From Abelmoschus esculentus (Eukaryota > Streptophyta > Magnoliopsida > Malvales > Malvaceae), in the NCBI GenBank assembly GCA_035048815.1, contig JAUCBN010000003.1, positions 27,450,001-27,514,000 on the forward strand: a stretch of 64,000 nt of DNA, given 5' to 3'. The position numbers and the translations under genes were made by a program. The notes below the pieces were generated by a model that made no database searches, was not told where the DNA came from, and worked only from the letters and a program-made list of their open reading frames with translations. Shown one piece after another: positions 33,601 to 45,520 of the stretch (position 1 is the stretch's first letter; each line of letters opens with the position of its first letter).

Positions 33601-35609
33601 AACTCATTTTTTGTATCCTTTAATTCATGTACTCCTACTTATCCGACATTTCTTTTCTACAGCCTTGCTCAATGGGATTTGCCACTGGTGGGAAAACATT
33701 TTTCCTCTGGGGAGGGTGTATGATGGTAAGTAGCTCCCCTATTGTTCTCAATCCTGTACAAATTTGAAGGATTATTTCTCATTCTTGTTGAAAAATAGAA
33801 ATTGCGATTGAGAAGAAAGGAACGGTTCTCTGTTTTTCTTGATATATTTTATTTATAAAATAACACACATTTATAGGTTACAAAGAGAGCCTAATCTAGG
33901 GAAAACTACAAAATCAGCAGCTACAAGTCTGTGCACCTATTTATTGATAAATTCCTAAACATCAGTAGCTAGACATTAGGAAATATCTTCCCTAATTTTT
34001 CGCAATCTACACCAATCAAAACTTCTACATTGTTTTTCAGATGCACGCTGATGATTTTAGATATGACAATTATGGTGTGGTCTCGGGACTTAAAGATGGT
34101 GGATACTCTGATGATATGACACTAGCTGCTATATCTGGTTATCTAGTCTCTATAACTCTATTATATGTTTTTGTATACTAATATTTCTGTTGATAGTAGA
34201 ATTACAGCTTTGTATACTCAGACTTGCAGCCCTTTAACTGATAGTCTTTTCTCAGGAGCCAACAAGAGGCTTATTACATCTCCTCCTGTAGCTGTTTTCC
34301 CTCATCCTCTTGCAAGTAATCTTAGTTTCTCTAGGTTTGTGATTTTTACCCGTTAAGCTTTCCGATTATATTTATATCCTTGTTGACTTTGACTTCTTCT
34401 CCAGGTACTGGAATTACTTGAGGAAGCAAACATTTGTTTTGGAATCATACATAAGCAGGGTTAATTGGCTAATGAATAGAGGATTATTTTCGTTCCATAG
34501 CTATATGTCATGGGGATTTGTAGCGCCGTACTCGATGGCTGCAATTCATGTTGCAGCAGCATTAGAAATCAATATCAAGGGTTATACATATGGGGAAACA
34601 ACTTGTACTACTACCGGTGAGCACACTATTTTTCCTTTTCAGCTAGGTTAGGCAAACCAAAATCTGGGATTATAATCTGACAGCATACCATTCTATTTGA
34701 TGCATTTTGAGTAACAAGGGTTTGTTGTCTTTGGCCGAGACGGTACAAGTTATACTGATAATCTACAAGTTTCTTGTGGTCCCCAACTGTTATGCATTGA
34801 AGTGTTCAATATAATAAAATGGAGGCTAGAGACATATAGTATGATATTAAAGTTGGTAATAGCTACTGCGACTAAGCAAACCGAGTTTCTGCAGGATTGT
34901 TACTGACAAGTTGCCTAGCTATATGTACCTTTGTGGAGCTACTTGCTATGTGGAACTTGACAAGGATTGAAGTTCAACTATGCAACATGTTATCTCCCGA
35001 GGCACCTAAACTCTCGCTCGATTATTACAACTGGAGCATGGTAAGCATCTCTCTCTCTTTAATATGGAAGATGGTCATGGATGTTTTCACATGAAAACCA
35101 AGTTTATCTCAAGTATATTCGCTTTTTCCTTTCCCCCAACTGTATATTTTCCGTTTTGACACCTAGTCTAAAAGTTTAAAATCATGGAATAATCTCCATC
35201 TGATTGTAGTGAAGTAGTGTGTACTCAAGCTTTTATATGTTTTTGTGATTGAACAGATCTTTGTTGCAATGCTGGTTGATAACTTTCTGTACCCCATCTC
35301 CGCATTTTGATCTCATTTCTCTCAATCTATCGATTGGTCGGGTATCCGATACCACTTGAAGGATGGAAAAATAAACAAGGTAAGTCAGTTGAACACATTA
35401 CACAAGCCACCATTCATATCAAACACGAGCTTGAGCAGTATTTGGGAAATGTGCAGATCGAAAGGAGCAAAGGTAGGGGTCCAAAATTCACAGACTTGGG
35501 AGGCAAGCATTTATATGGCAAAAAAGAAGCTCCTCCAAAAGCCTCGTTCTTAAGCTCGTTGGCCAGAAGCTTATGCCAATGGCACCAACCGAAGAAATAC
35601 GAAGTCTAG
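30615..35609 (+). CDS. GCS: Ceramide glucosyltransferase (glucosylceramide synthase) with a premature stop
   Basis: Transfers glucose from UDP-glucose to ceramide in the ER/Golgi membrane (GT family 21). Exons by splice sites: 30615-30704, 31616-31671, 31795-31969, 32179-32280, 32457-32528, 32771-32887, 32980-33057, 33663-33725, 34041-34137, 34256-34334, 34405-34616, 34895-35040, 35257-35379, 35457-35609. All introns are GT-AG and frames join. Seen: an N-terminal membrane helix (CVICLTLALGWAFAAY), VTVVMPLKGFGEHN, the LFLDDDIRL motif (residues about 182-184), GGYSDDM (about 275), SRYWNYLRKQ in place of the family's (Q/R)xxRW, and two C-terminal membrane segments. In exon 13 the frame hits TGA at 35308-35310 where CGA (Arg) is expected. 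It then stays open through exon 14 to TAG at 35607-35609. Full reading is 520 codons, close to the Arabidopsis protein (At2g19880, about 519). As read, 446 residues would be made. Confidence 0.9.
35308..35310 (+). other. GCS: In-frame TGA in GCS exon 13
   Basis: The context is CCCATCTCCGCATTT-TGA-TCTCATTTC. Downstream codons continue a conserved-looking C-terminus (GIRYHLKDGK, DLGGKHLYGKK) for 73 codons through one more intron. A CpG C-to-T transition from CGA is the simplest cause. Confidence 0.8.
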
Positions 35610-36789
35610 ATTCGGCAGAAAATTCAAGAAGCAGCACAGATTCAGTAGCTGATTGTTGTTGGTAACATTTCTTATTTCATTGGTTTTAGTGGTTTAGGAA
35701 TTTTCGTCTCGTTTTTAGTCGCCATTCAATCAGATTTATTCTTGATTTTATCACCTCTCTTTGTAGGAGGGATGATTTTGTATTTTTTTTCGTACTGTAA
35801 TTTTATTGAATTTTTACGGTTAGTGTTCGAATTTGAGATGGTTGTTTGTGATTTACAGTTTAATCGATTCAGAATCTCTGTATCGACTGCCCATTCAGTG
35901 TTATGTGTGCAACATTTTATTGGTCTGTTTTGGTTATTCAAATTTCAAGCAAATCAAATTGGTTATGTGTACAACCTTGAATGTAACTTCAAGGTTTAAT
36001 CTATATGAGAATTCTCTGATATATGGACTGACCTTTTTGCTGGAGCAGTACCATACCCGGTCGTCGAGATCGTTCTTGAAGAACCATTCGTATTTTTCTC
36101 GTATTTTTCTGGTGTAACGTCGACTGGGGATGAAAGAAGGTTGATTGGAAGGAGTCTGGTCCCAGTATTAAAGATAATAAAAATGTTTTGGCAAAGGCCA
36201 TTGCTTGTGAGACTGGACAGATTATGAAAGGGGATATTCAAATACTGTACTACTTCATCAGTTTAGTCACCGAACAACTAAGTTGTATCAATCTGACAGT
36301 TTGATTGTCACAGTTAACTAAAATAGCCATTAAATTATGTGCACATGGTTGATATCTGTTTTTACGTGAATTGTTTATCCGTTAAAGGTATTGTCATGTC
36401 GATGATGATAAATCAATTTTAAAGATGTAATAATATAAATAATTTTTTTAAAATTTATTTAACTATTTTAAAGTTACAAATCATAAAAAAAAAATATATA
36501 AACTACACATCTAAATTTGATTCGTCATTCTCTTATAGGAGGACATTGATTAATTAAAAAAATTATAATATAGACAGTTAACAATGTTAATTATTCAATG
36601 ATAAAAGTGCCCGTTGAGCCTAATTATTCAAAGATTAAATTAATAAACATATAAAATGCAACATTACTGATTTAGAGGAATGATATTTCTGATTTAGGAT
36701 TAATACAGCTACAAAACTGTCCATTGAGCCCAATTTATTCTTCTAATTAATTAAGCCAGTCCAATGTACTGACCAGGTCGTTGCCCACT
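35610..36789 (+). other. GCS 3' region and spacer
   Basis: The first 300 bp are probably GCS 3' UTR. From 36240 the sequence is AT-rich with foldback-type phrases (CAGTTTAGTCACCGAACAA) typical of plant MITEs, but no paired end was located. Confidence 0.35.
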
Positions 36790-37110
36790 AGCTCTCCATT
36801 CGAAATGCAGACCTCATTCCGAGGAAAGAGGCTCGGAAAAAATCATGGCTTGCAGGGATTGGTATGGGATCAGCTGTTTTGCTTACCCTTCATGTCATGG
36901 GCTTTAGATTTTTGGTATGGATGTACATTGGTTCAAAAGGGAAATATCAGCAGGGAATGTGTTTAAGACATTCTTTATCTTGGTTAGCACCGGAAAGGCC
37001 ATAGCTGAAGCCGGAAGCATGACCTCGGTCTATCCAAGGGCTCAACCGCAGTGGCGTCCGTGTTCGAGATCCTCGATCGGCAATCCTCGATTGTTCCAGG
37101 GTCTCAAGTA
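36790..37110 (+). pseudogene. ABCB (P-glycoprotein/MDR-like) transporter fragment
   Basis: Pieces in different frames read as the second half of an ABCB membrane domain. They are KKSWLAGIGMGSA near 36835, then SWALDFWYGCTLVQKGNIS (from about 36890), then SAGNVFKTFFILVSTGKAIA and EAGSMTS (from about 36945), and finally remnants of ASVFEILDRQS in a third frame to about 37100. In an intact protein these follow one another in one frame just before the nucleotide-binding domain. At least two frameshifts break it here, and no NBD (Walker A, signature) follows. The conserved parts match one exon of ABCB15-like genes. It is a dead fragment. Confidence 0.75.
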
Positions 37111-37560
37111 AGTAGTTTTCATTAACTTAATCTTTGCTTATTTTACAGCATTCAATTTGTTACTATGGAGTTAGGGAGGAGACGGCACCAATGGAACAAA
37201 GCTAGAAAGAATACCTTAATGTTAAGTGCAGAACATTGTACCAAATTAACTGTAAAGATATCAAAACATGGGGAAACTGGTTATAGATATAGATTAAATG
37301 ATAAAATTCAGGGGGAAAAAAACAATTAAATAACAATTCAATTAAATAAATAATATACACATCATTTATATTTATCAAATATCAATCACTTGTTCTTCAA
37401 ATTAGCAGAGCTATTTTTCTTTTCTTTTTAAATTTTTATTTTCTATCTCTGCTTTTCAATATCCTGACCAAACCTGTAAAAATTAAGGATTGATCGAGTT
37501 TAGTAGGAGAGAAGGAATTGGCTTACTTGACAAAGGAAAGAATGCTTATATTCTCCTTCT
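37111..37560. other. Spacer between ABCB fragment and PP2C
   Basis: AT-rich; includes the probable PP2C 3' UTR on the minus strand. No feature recognised. Confidence 0.35.
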
Positions 37561-40500
37561 TCAATGTTCATTGCCTCGGCTGCGTTTCCTCTTTGGTTTT
37601 AAATCGACAACGATGACTGTTATATTATCAGCACTGTTGCATCCTAATGCTATTTCTGTAAGATTATCCGCTACCACTTGAGCAGGCGAAACTCCGTCTG
37701 ACCTTGAATATCGGAGACGTCGTCTTAGTAGGCTGCGAGCTACCTCCCCTGCTTCTTCATTGCTCATCACATCCCACAGCCCGTCACTGGCAAGTATCAG
37801 ACACTCATCCTCGCTGCTCCGGGTCATGAAGGTAATCTCCGGTACTGGAATTATCCATGGCCTTAAATACCGGTCACCTGAACACACACGTAACCGACAT
37901 TAACGGAAACAAAATCACTTACATACAACACAACTTCATGAATACACACACAGAGAGAGACATCATATAATGAGAATATGGAATGGATGGATGTAAATTG
38001 TGATATTGATAAGAGCACATGGTAGAACTTAGAAGAGGCCTTGAACCTGTATGATTGAAGAGGCTTTGATCAATGCTAAGCAGGAAATGCAAATGAAATA
38101 GAAATGATGAAGGAGAAAACCTATAGATCTAGACATTGCAAGAACTCCAAATACCCTAGCACCATTCCAGTTTATGATCTTCCTCCTTCTCTTTCGATTC
38201 TCACGAGCTCGTTTTGTCTACCAGGCTGTAGTATGTAGAAAATAAGAGTATCAATTAGAAACAATTTCTATTTGGAGATACATAAAATATGGCAATTAAT
38301 CATTTGTGGAATAGTAACAATTAGAAACAGTTTTCATAGTTACCTTCTGATCAACTGTTAATGGAATGGCATCGGTTCCTCGGCAAAGCACTGCCCTTGA
38401 ATCACCACAATTGGATGTAATAATCTGGCAACCAGATAAAACTGCAACAACAGCAGTTGATCCCACCATTTCCGGTGCAACTGCAGCGGTATGGACTTCG
38501 TTGTCAGCTCTCTCAAAGGCAGTGGAAAATGCCGCTTCCCATCTCCTCTGCCAGCCAGAGTCATCAATCACTTCACGGCCCCATTCCTCTGCTATCACTC
38601 CATGCATCCTCTCAGAACAAAATTTAGCGACCTACCAACCATTGTTGAAGTTAATATTTGGAATGAAGGATGTCAAAATAAAGAATCCTCTAATTTGTCT
38701 CAAGATGCAAACCGGCAAAGGGACCTTGGAATCAAACTAGAACGTTCATATATCTATACCTGCATGTATGTTCGACTGGTGGAAATAGAACTATAAAAAG
38801 TAAAATCTAGTCAAGTGGACCAATAAATTTAATCATGCATTCATTTAAGACATATTAAACTGTTCACTTAAATAATACTACATAAATACACAATATTGGT
38901 AATTTAGTACTTTCTCGATTAGAGAATACAATAAATACAAAAAAAAATATTCAAATTTGTTTAAGAAGTCTGAAGATGATGTTGAAAACATGAAAGCTAT
39001 ACATAAGAAAATTATTGTGATTTGATTAAACTAAGTCTTGACGTGAAAGAAAAAAGATAAGCTGGTATGTCATTTTCTTAGTAACTAAGTAGCAGATGCT
39101 GATACATACAATACAAGTATTGCAAATCAAGGAGAAAAAAACAAGCTTCTCTAGAGAGGCAATATTCTTAAATCTAGCAAAAAAGCAAAAAAAAAATATT
39201 GTCAAATGTAAAAACATGGCAAAAGTGACACATGGATGGCCACAAAGCTGTTCACCAACCCACCGCCCAAACCCTTTTTTTCTTGGTCTTACTCTTTTTC
39301 TAGACCCAAACAGCCATCATCCCCGTGCTACTGGTTCAATTTCTAAACATGGTACACCAAAGAAAACATGTTGGTCCCGCCTCTGCTGACTTTTCTTATT
39401 CCCACAATAAAGGAATTTCATAATTCCTTGTGGGGGCGTCCGAGGTAGGATTCTTTATACCTCGCTACCGAAAAATTATATCATGGGTTAATATTGTTAT
39501 GTGTCCATGAGACCAAATACTAAAAACTATCCACTTCAACAATTTTGTCATGTCATATTTTTTTCCCAAGTGAATCTTCACTTGAAAAAATTAAAAATCG
39601 CTGAGGTGAGTAATTTTTAGTGGTTGGTCCCATACATAACGTGGTGAGACTGACTTATGATATAATTTTTCCTTGCTACCATTTATGTTCTAACATTAAA
39701 AGATTAAATATTAAATTCTAACTTTAAATTCTAAATCTAACCCTACATTTTAAATCTTAAATTTATATGACCTAAACTCTAAAAATATAATTTATCCTTA
39801 ATTTTATAAACTCTAACCTTAAACCTAGTAATAAATAATAATAATAATAATAATAGCAACGGGATATATCAATATTAGCAATGACATAGAACATTATAAC
39901 GATAAAATCAAGAATAAGGTACATGTTTTATCTAATGAAACCTTGAAATTTCATATTCATGTCTTACAATACATAAAATATATACTGATGACTCTATGCA
40001 AATATATTTATTTAAATTTGAATATATTTTAATAATCATTTTGGTTATTTGTACATATAAACCGGGCAAGTCAAAATGCAGACATCATTGACAAAAATTC
40101 AGCGGTCCCATAATAAAAACCTTCCAAATTTAACCAATAATAACCTGGGGACTACATGTATTAATGCCCTTGACTTACTTACAAATGCTGATGTATTTGT
40201 ATATGATATTTGCACTACTCAATACTTAGACGACAAAACATGGACAAATATTCTTTGTTTCTATATTTTTTTACGTCCAAACACTACAAAATTAAATTTT
40301 AAATATTAAATTTTAAAATTTAAAAATATATTATATCTTAAGTTTTTTAAAATTTAATTTTATATTCTAATTTTAAACTTAAAATTTTAATATAAAACAT
40401 AAATCAAAGACCCAAAAGAAGCAGACAATTTCTATTAGCTAAATATAGACAGCTTTATCTCAGGAACTTAGCAAGCTTTTACTATTATTATTATTATTAT

Positions 40501-41412
40501 TATTATTATTTAATGAAAAAACAAAGTGCTGAACTTCTAGAGCCAAAACAAAAACTGTTGGTCTGTTCTTAATGACACGCGTCCAGGAAGAATGCAAAAG
40601 GCTGTGTTCCTATGTATGTATAGAACAAACCAATAGTAATTGAAAACGTGTCAAAGCATGAAAAAAGAATAATTGTTTATGTCCAATCAATAACAATATA
40701 GTATTAATTTATTTTAAAACGTTTTTCTATAATTATTATTTAATGCATTAATATATTTTAATAATTAAATTCATACATACAGTATAGTATTTTGAATTTT
40801 GATACACCATTGAAGAACACACAAGATTTATGGAAATGTGGAGGAACTCTCTCCCGTGATCTGCCGTTTATTTTCTATTTGTGGAGGTAGCTAAACTAAT
40901 CGTACTTAAACAAGTAATTTTTCTGAAGAATTCCTCACCTGAGAACCACCGTGGCCGTCGTAGACGCCGAAAAAGTGGATAGGGGAGATTTCGGCGGCGG
41001 TTTTAGAATCAGGAGCCGTACAGCCTCCGACGTGATCGCATTTGTGAGACATGAACGCCGGTATAACAGAGAGAGCGTCTTCCATCTCTCTCCGTCTTCC
41101 GATCACAGAAGTAAACCCCCATGTGACTCCGTTGTTCCTCCCAAAACACTTCTCCCTCGCCGTTACCGTCACATCAAGCTCGTCAAGAGCAGGCGCAGGG
41201 TCAAGCAACCTGGGAATCGCAGCCTCCGAGGTTAAAATCTCACCGGAACTTCCGCTCGTGCCGGAGATATCACCCGAGCTCGTCGTGCTCCTGGAATCCT
41301 CCCAGCTGAGAATCGATGATACGCCTGAACTGGTTGAAATCAGGTCCGGTTCAGAGAGTGAGTTGACTCGGTGGAGTCGCTGTTCCTCTTGCTCTTCCGA
41401 TGGAGGTTCCAT
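37561..41412 (-). CDS. Clade A protein phosphatase 2C (ABI1/HAB1-like) with a frameshift
   Basis: Clade A PP2Cs dephosphorylate SnRK2 kinases and are inhibited by ABA receptors. Exons (minus): 41412-40939, 38631-38344, 38225-38121, 37877-37561; GT-AG introns, four exons as usual for the clade. Seen: GFTSVIGRRREMEDAL, the metal-binding FFGVYDGHGGSQ at the end of exon 1, VGSTAVVAVL and NCGDSRAVLCRG in exon 2, NWNGARVFGVLAMSRSIG in exon 3 with the Trp that contacts the ABA receptor in ABI1, and DECLILASDGLWDVMSNEEA and NITVIVVDLKPKRK in exon 4. Exon 3 is 105 bp but needs 106. After EREGG the frame is lost and a TAA follows at 38172-38174, giving 271 residues instead of about 394. An upstream in-frame ATG at 41493 would add a hydrophobic stretch; I prefer 41412. 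Confidence 0.88.
38172..38186 (-). other. One-base deletion in PP2C exon 3
   Basis: On the minus strand GGAGGAAGATCATAAAC should read Gly-Gly-Lys/Arg-Ile-Ile-Asn. One base is missing around AAG/ATC. Upstream (PGRQNELVRIE) and downstream (NWNGARVFGV) are both in good frame, one base apart. Confidence 0.8.
39460..39680. mobile_element. MITE (201 bp) in PP2C intron 1
   Basis: The body is 39470-39670. Terminal inverted repeats are GAAAAATTATATCATGGGTT at left and the reverse complement of CTTATGATATAATTTTTC at right. It is flanked by a 10-bp duplication with one mismatch: CCTCGCTACC at 39460-39469 and CCTTGCTACC at 39671-39680. It belongs to the same family as 60131-60329. A 9-11 bp duplication suggests a Mutator-type element. 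Confidence 0.75.
40479..40512. repeat. (ATT)n microsatellite in PP2C intron 1
   Basis: About ten ATT units. A second run, (AAT)n, is at 39836-39857 in the same intron. Confidence 0.85.
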
Positions 41413-41460
41413 GTGGCATGGAGAATAAGAAAGATAAAGGAGAAAAATGGTGTTGAGAAG

Positions 41461-41500
41461 GACGAGATATAATACTGAAGCCAAATGCGACACGTGTTAC
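41461..41500 (-). promoter_or_regulatory. G-box/ABRE and TATA-like motif upstream of PP2C
   Basis: ACACGTGT, with core CACGTG at 41491-41496, lies 79 bp before the chosen start. On the minus strand a TATTATAT sequence lies between it and the ATG. Clade A PP2C genes are usually ABA-induced through ABREs, so the placement makes sense. Not tested here. Confidence 0.5.
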
Positions 41501-41552
41501 AGAAATTGAGTCAATATCATACGCATCCTTAATGAAAAAAGTTTAAATTATT

Positions 41553-42386
41553 GGATATATTACACTATTAGTCACTAAAGTTTAGGTTTTATATTGATCT
41601 GATCCTTAAACTTTAAAATTACCACTAAATTTCAATTAAGAATTTATTTCATCATTAAACTTTAAGAATTTTAATTTTACCACTAACTTTCTATTGAAAA
41701 TCGATTCGGTCTTTAGACCACAAAATCATTAACGAGGTGATGATGTAATAGTTTATTTCAGTTTTTAAACAAAACGTTAACTCATCTGATAATTTTTATT
41801 GGTCGATTTTTGCTCATCATTGTTTGTCATTTACGAATATTATTTTAAAATTTTCACACTTTTTCTGATTGATTTTCGTATTATCAAAGGTTCAACGCTT
41901 TAATACTCTAATCTTCTCTGAAAATCGTATAATATTGAGGTATGCTATTCATCTTATCAAAAAAATATTTTTCATTATTTAATTTTTTGAATAAATACTC
42001 AAACCCAAACTCTTAAATCGAAAGAAAACTCTTAAATCTAAAAAATGATAGATTTATATATTTAATTTAAAAATTTATTTTTTTCAATCTAAATCAATAA
42101 ATTTGTAAAGGACAATACGAGTTCATCAATGTCTATAGTGGCTGCAAATACACTAGACAATGGTAGTTCTCTCGGTAGTTGAATGGGAGAAAAAAAATAA
42201 TTATGATGAAAAATATGTTTAGAATAAAAATATTTTTTTTACTACCACGTCATTTAGTTGTTAATGATTCAATAATTCAGTGATCTAATTGATACATAAT
42301 TGAAAGTGTGGTGTTAAAATTAATATATTATTAAAATTCAGTGACTAAATCAATATACAACCTAAGGTTTAGTGACTTTGTTTATC
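41553..42386. mobile_element. Foldback/MITE element upstream of PP2C
   Basis: The left end GGATATATTACACTATTAGT continues CACTAAAGTTTAGGTT. The right end is its approximate reverse complement, AACCTAAGGTTTAGTGACTT followed by TGTTTATCC. Candidate target duplication: TAAATTA on both sides. The inside is AT-rich and non-coding. Confidence 0.6.
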
Positions 42387-43480
42387 CTAAATTAAGACTA
42401 ATCATTCATTTTTTTATTCAATGATTTAAAAATCATCTAAAATTATAAATTTTATATTTTATGTAAATGAATCATACATACATAAATATATACGTAAGTT
42501 AATTAGAACTGATTATTTTAAAAAAAACAATCATATTACTATTTAAATATATCTAGAGTCGTAATAAAATAAATCTAAATAATATCTTCGGCTAATATCG
42601 TTTAAAGCAAAATAAAATGTAAAGATAATTCACCCATAATTGACGTAAAGAGAACCAAACCTAAATACATGCAAATATAAAGGTCTTTATACTAGTCAAA
42701 TTTTTAAATTTCGTGTTATTATTTTAATTTAAGTAGTTAACGATTTAAATCGATTAATGTTAATAATATTTATAGATATGTATTTATAAATTTATCGATT
42801 TGGATAGAACTATGTCATTTACTAAACATAAATGTTTAACGATATTAACGATAAAAATATTATTGAAGTAGCATAATTATATTATATGAAATTAAATTTT
42901 ATGGATCAAATCCAAAGTGTTTGCATAGTAGAGGGACCAGAACCAAAATTTAACCAATAATAAATAAAGGTCGTTGAGTCTTACTCATGGGCTTTTTGTT
43001 TCAACGCCACGTGCCATTATTCGGTGGTGCCACGCTTACATTACGGGTCAGGGGAGACCGGCCCGAATAAACTATATTATTCGGTGGGGACATAGGAGCT
43101 ACTCTACTTACTACGGGGCTACTCACTTAAAATTCCCTGCACCCGCAAGTCATTCAATGACGTGTCCAAAACCAGATTGATTTGATTGCTGACATGGCGG
43201 TTTCAATGTGTTTGATTGAGTGGTTGGTGTTCGGGTACAGCGTGCTGTGAACTGTTATCTTGCACTGGATTCCAGTTTGTATACATGTGAGGAATCTGAG
43301 GTATGTCCTCAGGTGGGATCCAACCATTGGAAAAGTTATTAAATTAATTCGATTTATTATATCATTAGTGATTTTAATTAATGAAATTAATTTATTTTAA
43401 AATAATTATATATTTTTATAAATATATAAAAAATGGTAGTTTATTTTAAAAAATAAAATAAAGTTTATAAAAGAGAGATT
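42387..43480. other. Spacer
   Basis: AT-rich to 42960. Then comes a GC-richer block, 42965-43190, with a G-box (CACGTG at 43008-43013) and paired phrases TTATTCGGTGGTGCCACG and TTATTCGGTGGGGACATAGG, 70 bp apart. No gene recognised. Confidence 0.35.
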
Positions 43481-43499
43481 CTGGTTGTTGGTTTGAACT

Positions 43500-44010
43500 T
43501 TGAATCACAAACACAGGCGGAGAGGGCGATAGGTAGACGGTGATGCACGGCAAAAAGACAGATCGTGGGTCCTCGTGAAGGTAGAGATGTTCGATCAACG
43601 TCAAAATCAGTAAACGGAGAGAAGCTCTCCCAATCGATTCGGATCAGATGAGATCAAACGGCACTTCGACGGACGGACCTTCTCAGCAATGCGGAATCAA
43701 CATGTGAGTACGGCTGCCAGATCCCACCTTCCACTACACCGCGACACATATTCACCCCTTCAATTCCTGTCGCACAGATCTTTTCGATTGGAAAAAAAGG
43801 TGTTGCTGCAGAGATTCCGTCAAAAATGGAAATGAACGCGTGCAAAAGCTTTTCTGTCGGCGTTGCATTGGCTGGGTTTTCAAATCTCAAATGGACAGAG
43901 CGACGCTTTGATGGCGATGTTGTTTTGGCAACGGCAATTGGAGTCATCAGGTACAATCGAGTGCCATTGTTTTTCTGCTTTAATTTGATAATTCTAGTTT
44001 CTTGCTTGCC
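43500..44010 (+). other. GC-richer island, possible orphan exon
   Basis: It stands out from its AT-rich flanks. On the plus strand an ATG at about 43648 opens a short frame (MRSNGTSTDGPSQQCGIN) ending at a good donor (GTGAGTACGG). A second frame starts near 43826. On the minus strand 100 codons are open (43654-43956). I could not link any of these to a family or to downstream exons. It may be a gene remnant. Confidence 0.25.
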
Positions 44011-45520
44011 CCACCTGTTTTTCCATTATTAGATTGCTTGCTTTACTTACTATCTAATTTACCTTCTTTTATGTTTATTAATCTCATATGAACACACCAT
44101 CACACTACAGAATTGGCAATATAATTTCGAATAAACTTCTCACCACCTGTAAAAAAATTATTCTCATAAACGGTGTATTTTTAGGGCTTAAGATTAAATT
44201 AAAAAGTTAAAATTAGAAAATTTAAATTTAAGTAGTATATTTTAGAATTTAGAGTATGATTAGAAATTACTATTTAGAGTTTAAAATTTATAGTTATCTA
44301 TGATCTAGTCTATATATAGGATTTGTAGCTCTCCCTTCTAACTATGCTTATTCAAAGTTGAATCCAACTTTAAGGGTGGACAAAATTGTCTCAACTCAAA
44401 AGAACTGAATTATTCAACTTGATTCAAAGTGGAAAAAATCGATTTATTTTGACTTTGACTCGTAATTTTATAAACTTGACTTGATAAAATTTTAAATAAA
44501 GTTTGAGTTAGGTAACGAAAACTTCAAAAAAAAATTCACATTTATCTTCTTATATAAATTTTATTAAAATTTTAATTTATTTATAAATTTGTTCTCCCAT
44601 TTTCAGTATTTTAATTTCTAGCTCCGTCGCTAATTGTATTTAACATTTATTTTTTGGTACTTATTTTTTTACTTTATCAAATAATATTTCTCAATTTTTA
44701 TAAATTAAAACACGAAATCATATTTAGAAGTACTATTTTTAATATGTTTTTATCATATTAGTCATAGATTTAATGGTCGAGTTATCGATCTAAATTTTAT
44801 GAACCAACGAGTTAAAATTCTTGTAAAACTGGTTGAAGGTTTATTTGAGGTGCATAACCAATTGAATAACGAAATTACGAGTTTTTAACGAGTGAATCTC
44901 TAAATTCATGATATAATCTTTTATATATAAAAATTTTGACATAGCTCTTTATTGATACAAATTTTGACATTTATTGTATTTTTTATTACTATTTATTAGC
45001 TCGATAAATTGATATATAAGATAACTTAATAAACAAATTATTATTTTTTAAACAACTGATAAGTTAATAAAATAAACATATTATAATTACAATGTAATTC
45101 GTTAATAAACACAATCACCTATAAATGAAAATTTAAAATAAATGTTTTTTTTAAATTATTTTAAATTAAAAATTAAATTAATAAAATATATAAATTCTCG
45201 ATATCAAAAGTATTATTATACCAAGCAATATTATATGCTCGTTTCATTTTCAAAAATAAAATGCCCTATTTGTATTAGAATTATAATTTGTTGATTAAAT
45301 TAACATTTATAATTAATTACATAATTGAGATTTGAGTGAAGTATAGCGTAATTTACCAAACAATTCCTGGCCACAGTTTCATCGGCGTTTTAAAAGGCTG
45401 CCGTCGCGCCGTTGGTCGCTGAATTTATCCGCGTATGAATAATCATCTTGGATGCCGAAACTAGCGGTTCTTTGAACAAACGAAACCAGGAAAACTAAAC
45501 GGCGCCAAAAAGAGAAGAAA
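44011..45520. other. Spacer upstream of the dioxygenase
   Basis: Strongly AT-rich. Fragments of the ACTCGA repeat family lie at about 44365-44530. The last 150 bp (from about 45370) are GC-richer and probably hold the 5' UTR of the dioxygenase gene. Confidence 0.4.

Noticed and set aside
40951..41428. Plus-strand ORFs of 94 and 125 codons over PP2C exon 1
   Set aside because: They are antisense shadows of the GC-rich PP2C first exon.
40939..41493. Upstream PP2C start at 41493 with an N-terminal hydrophobic stretch
   Set aside because: The extra residues overlap the G-box and TATA-like region and look like promoter; clade A PP2Cs normally lack a membrane anchor.
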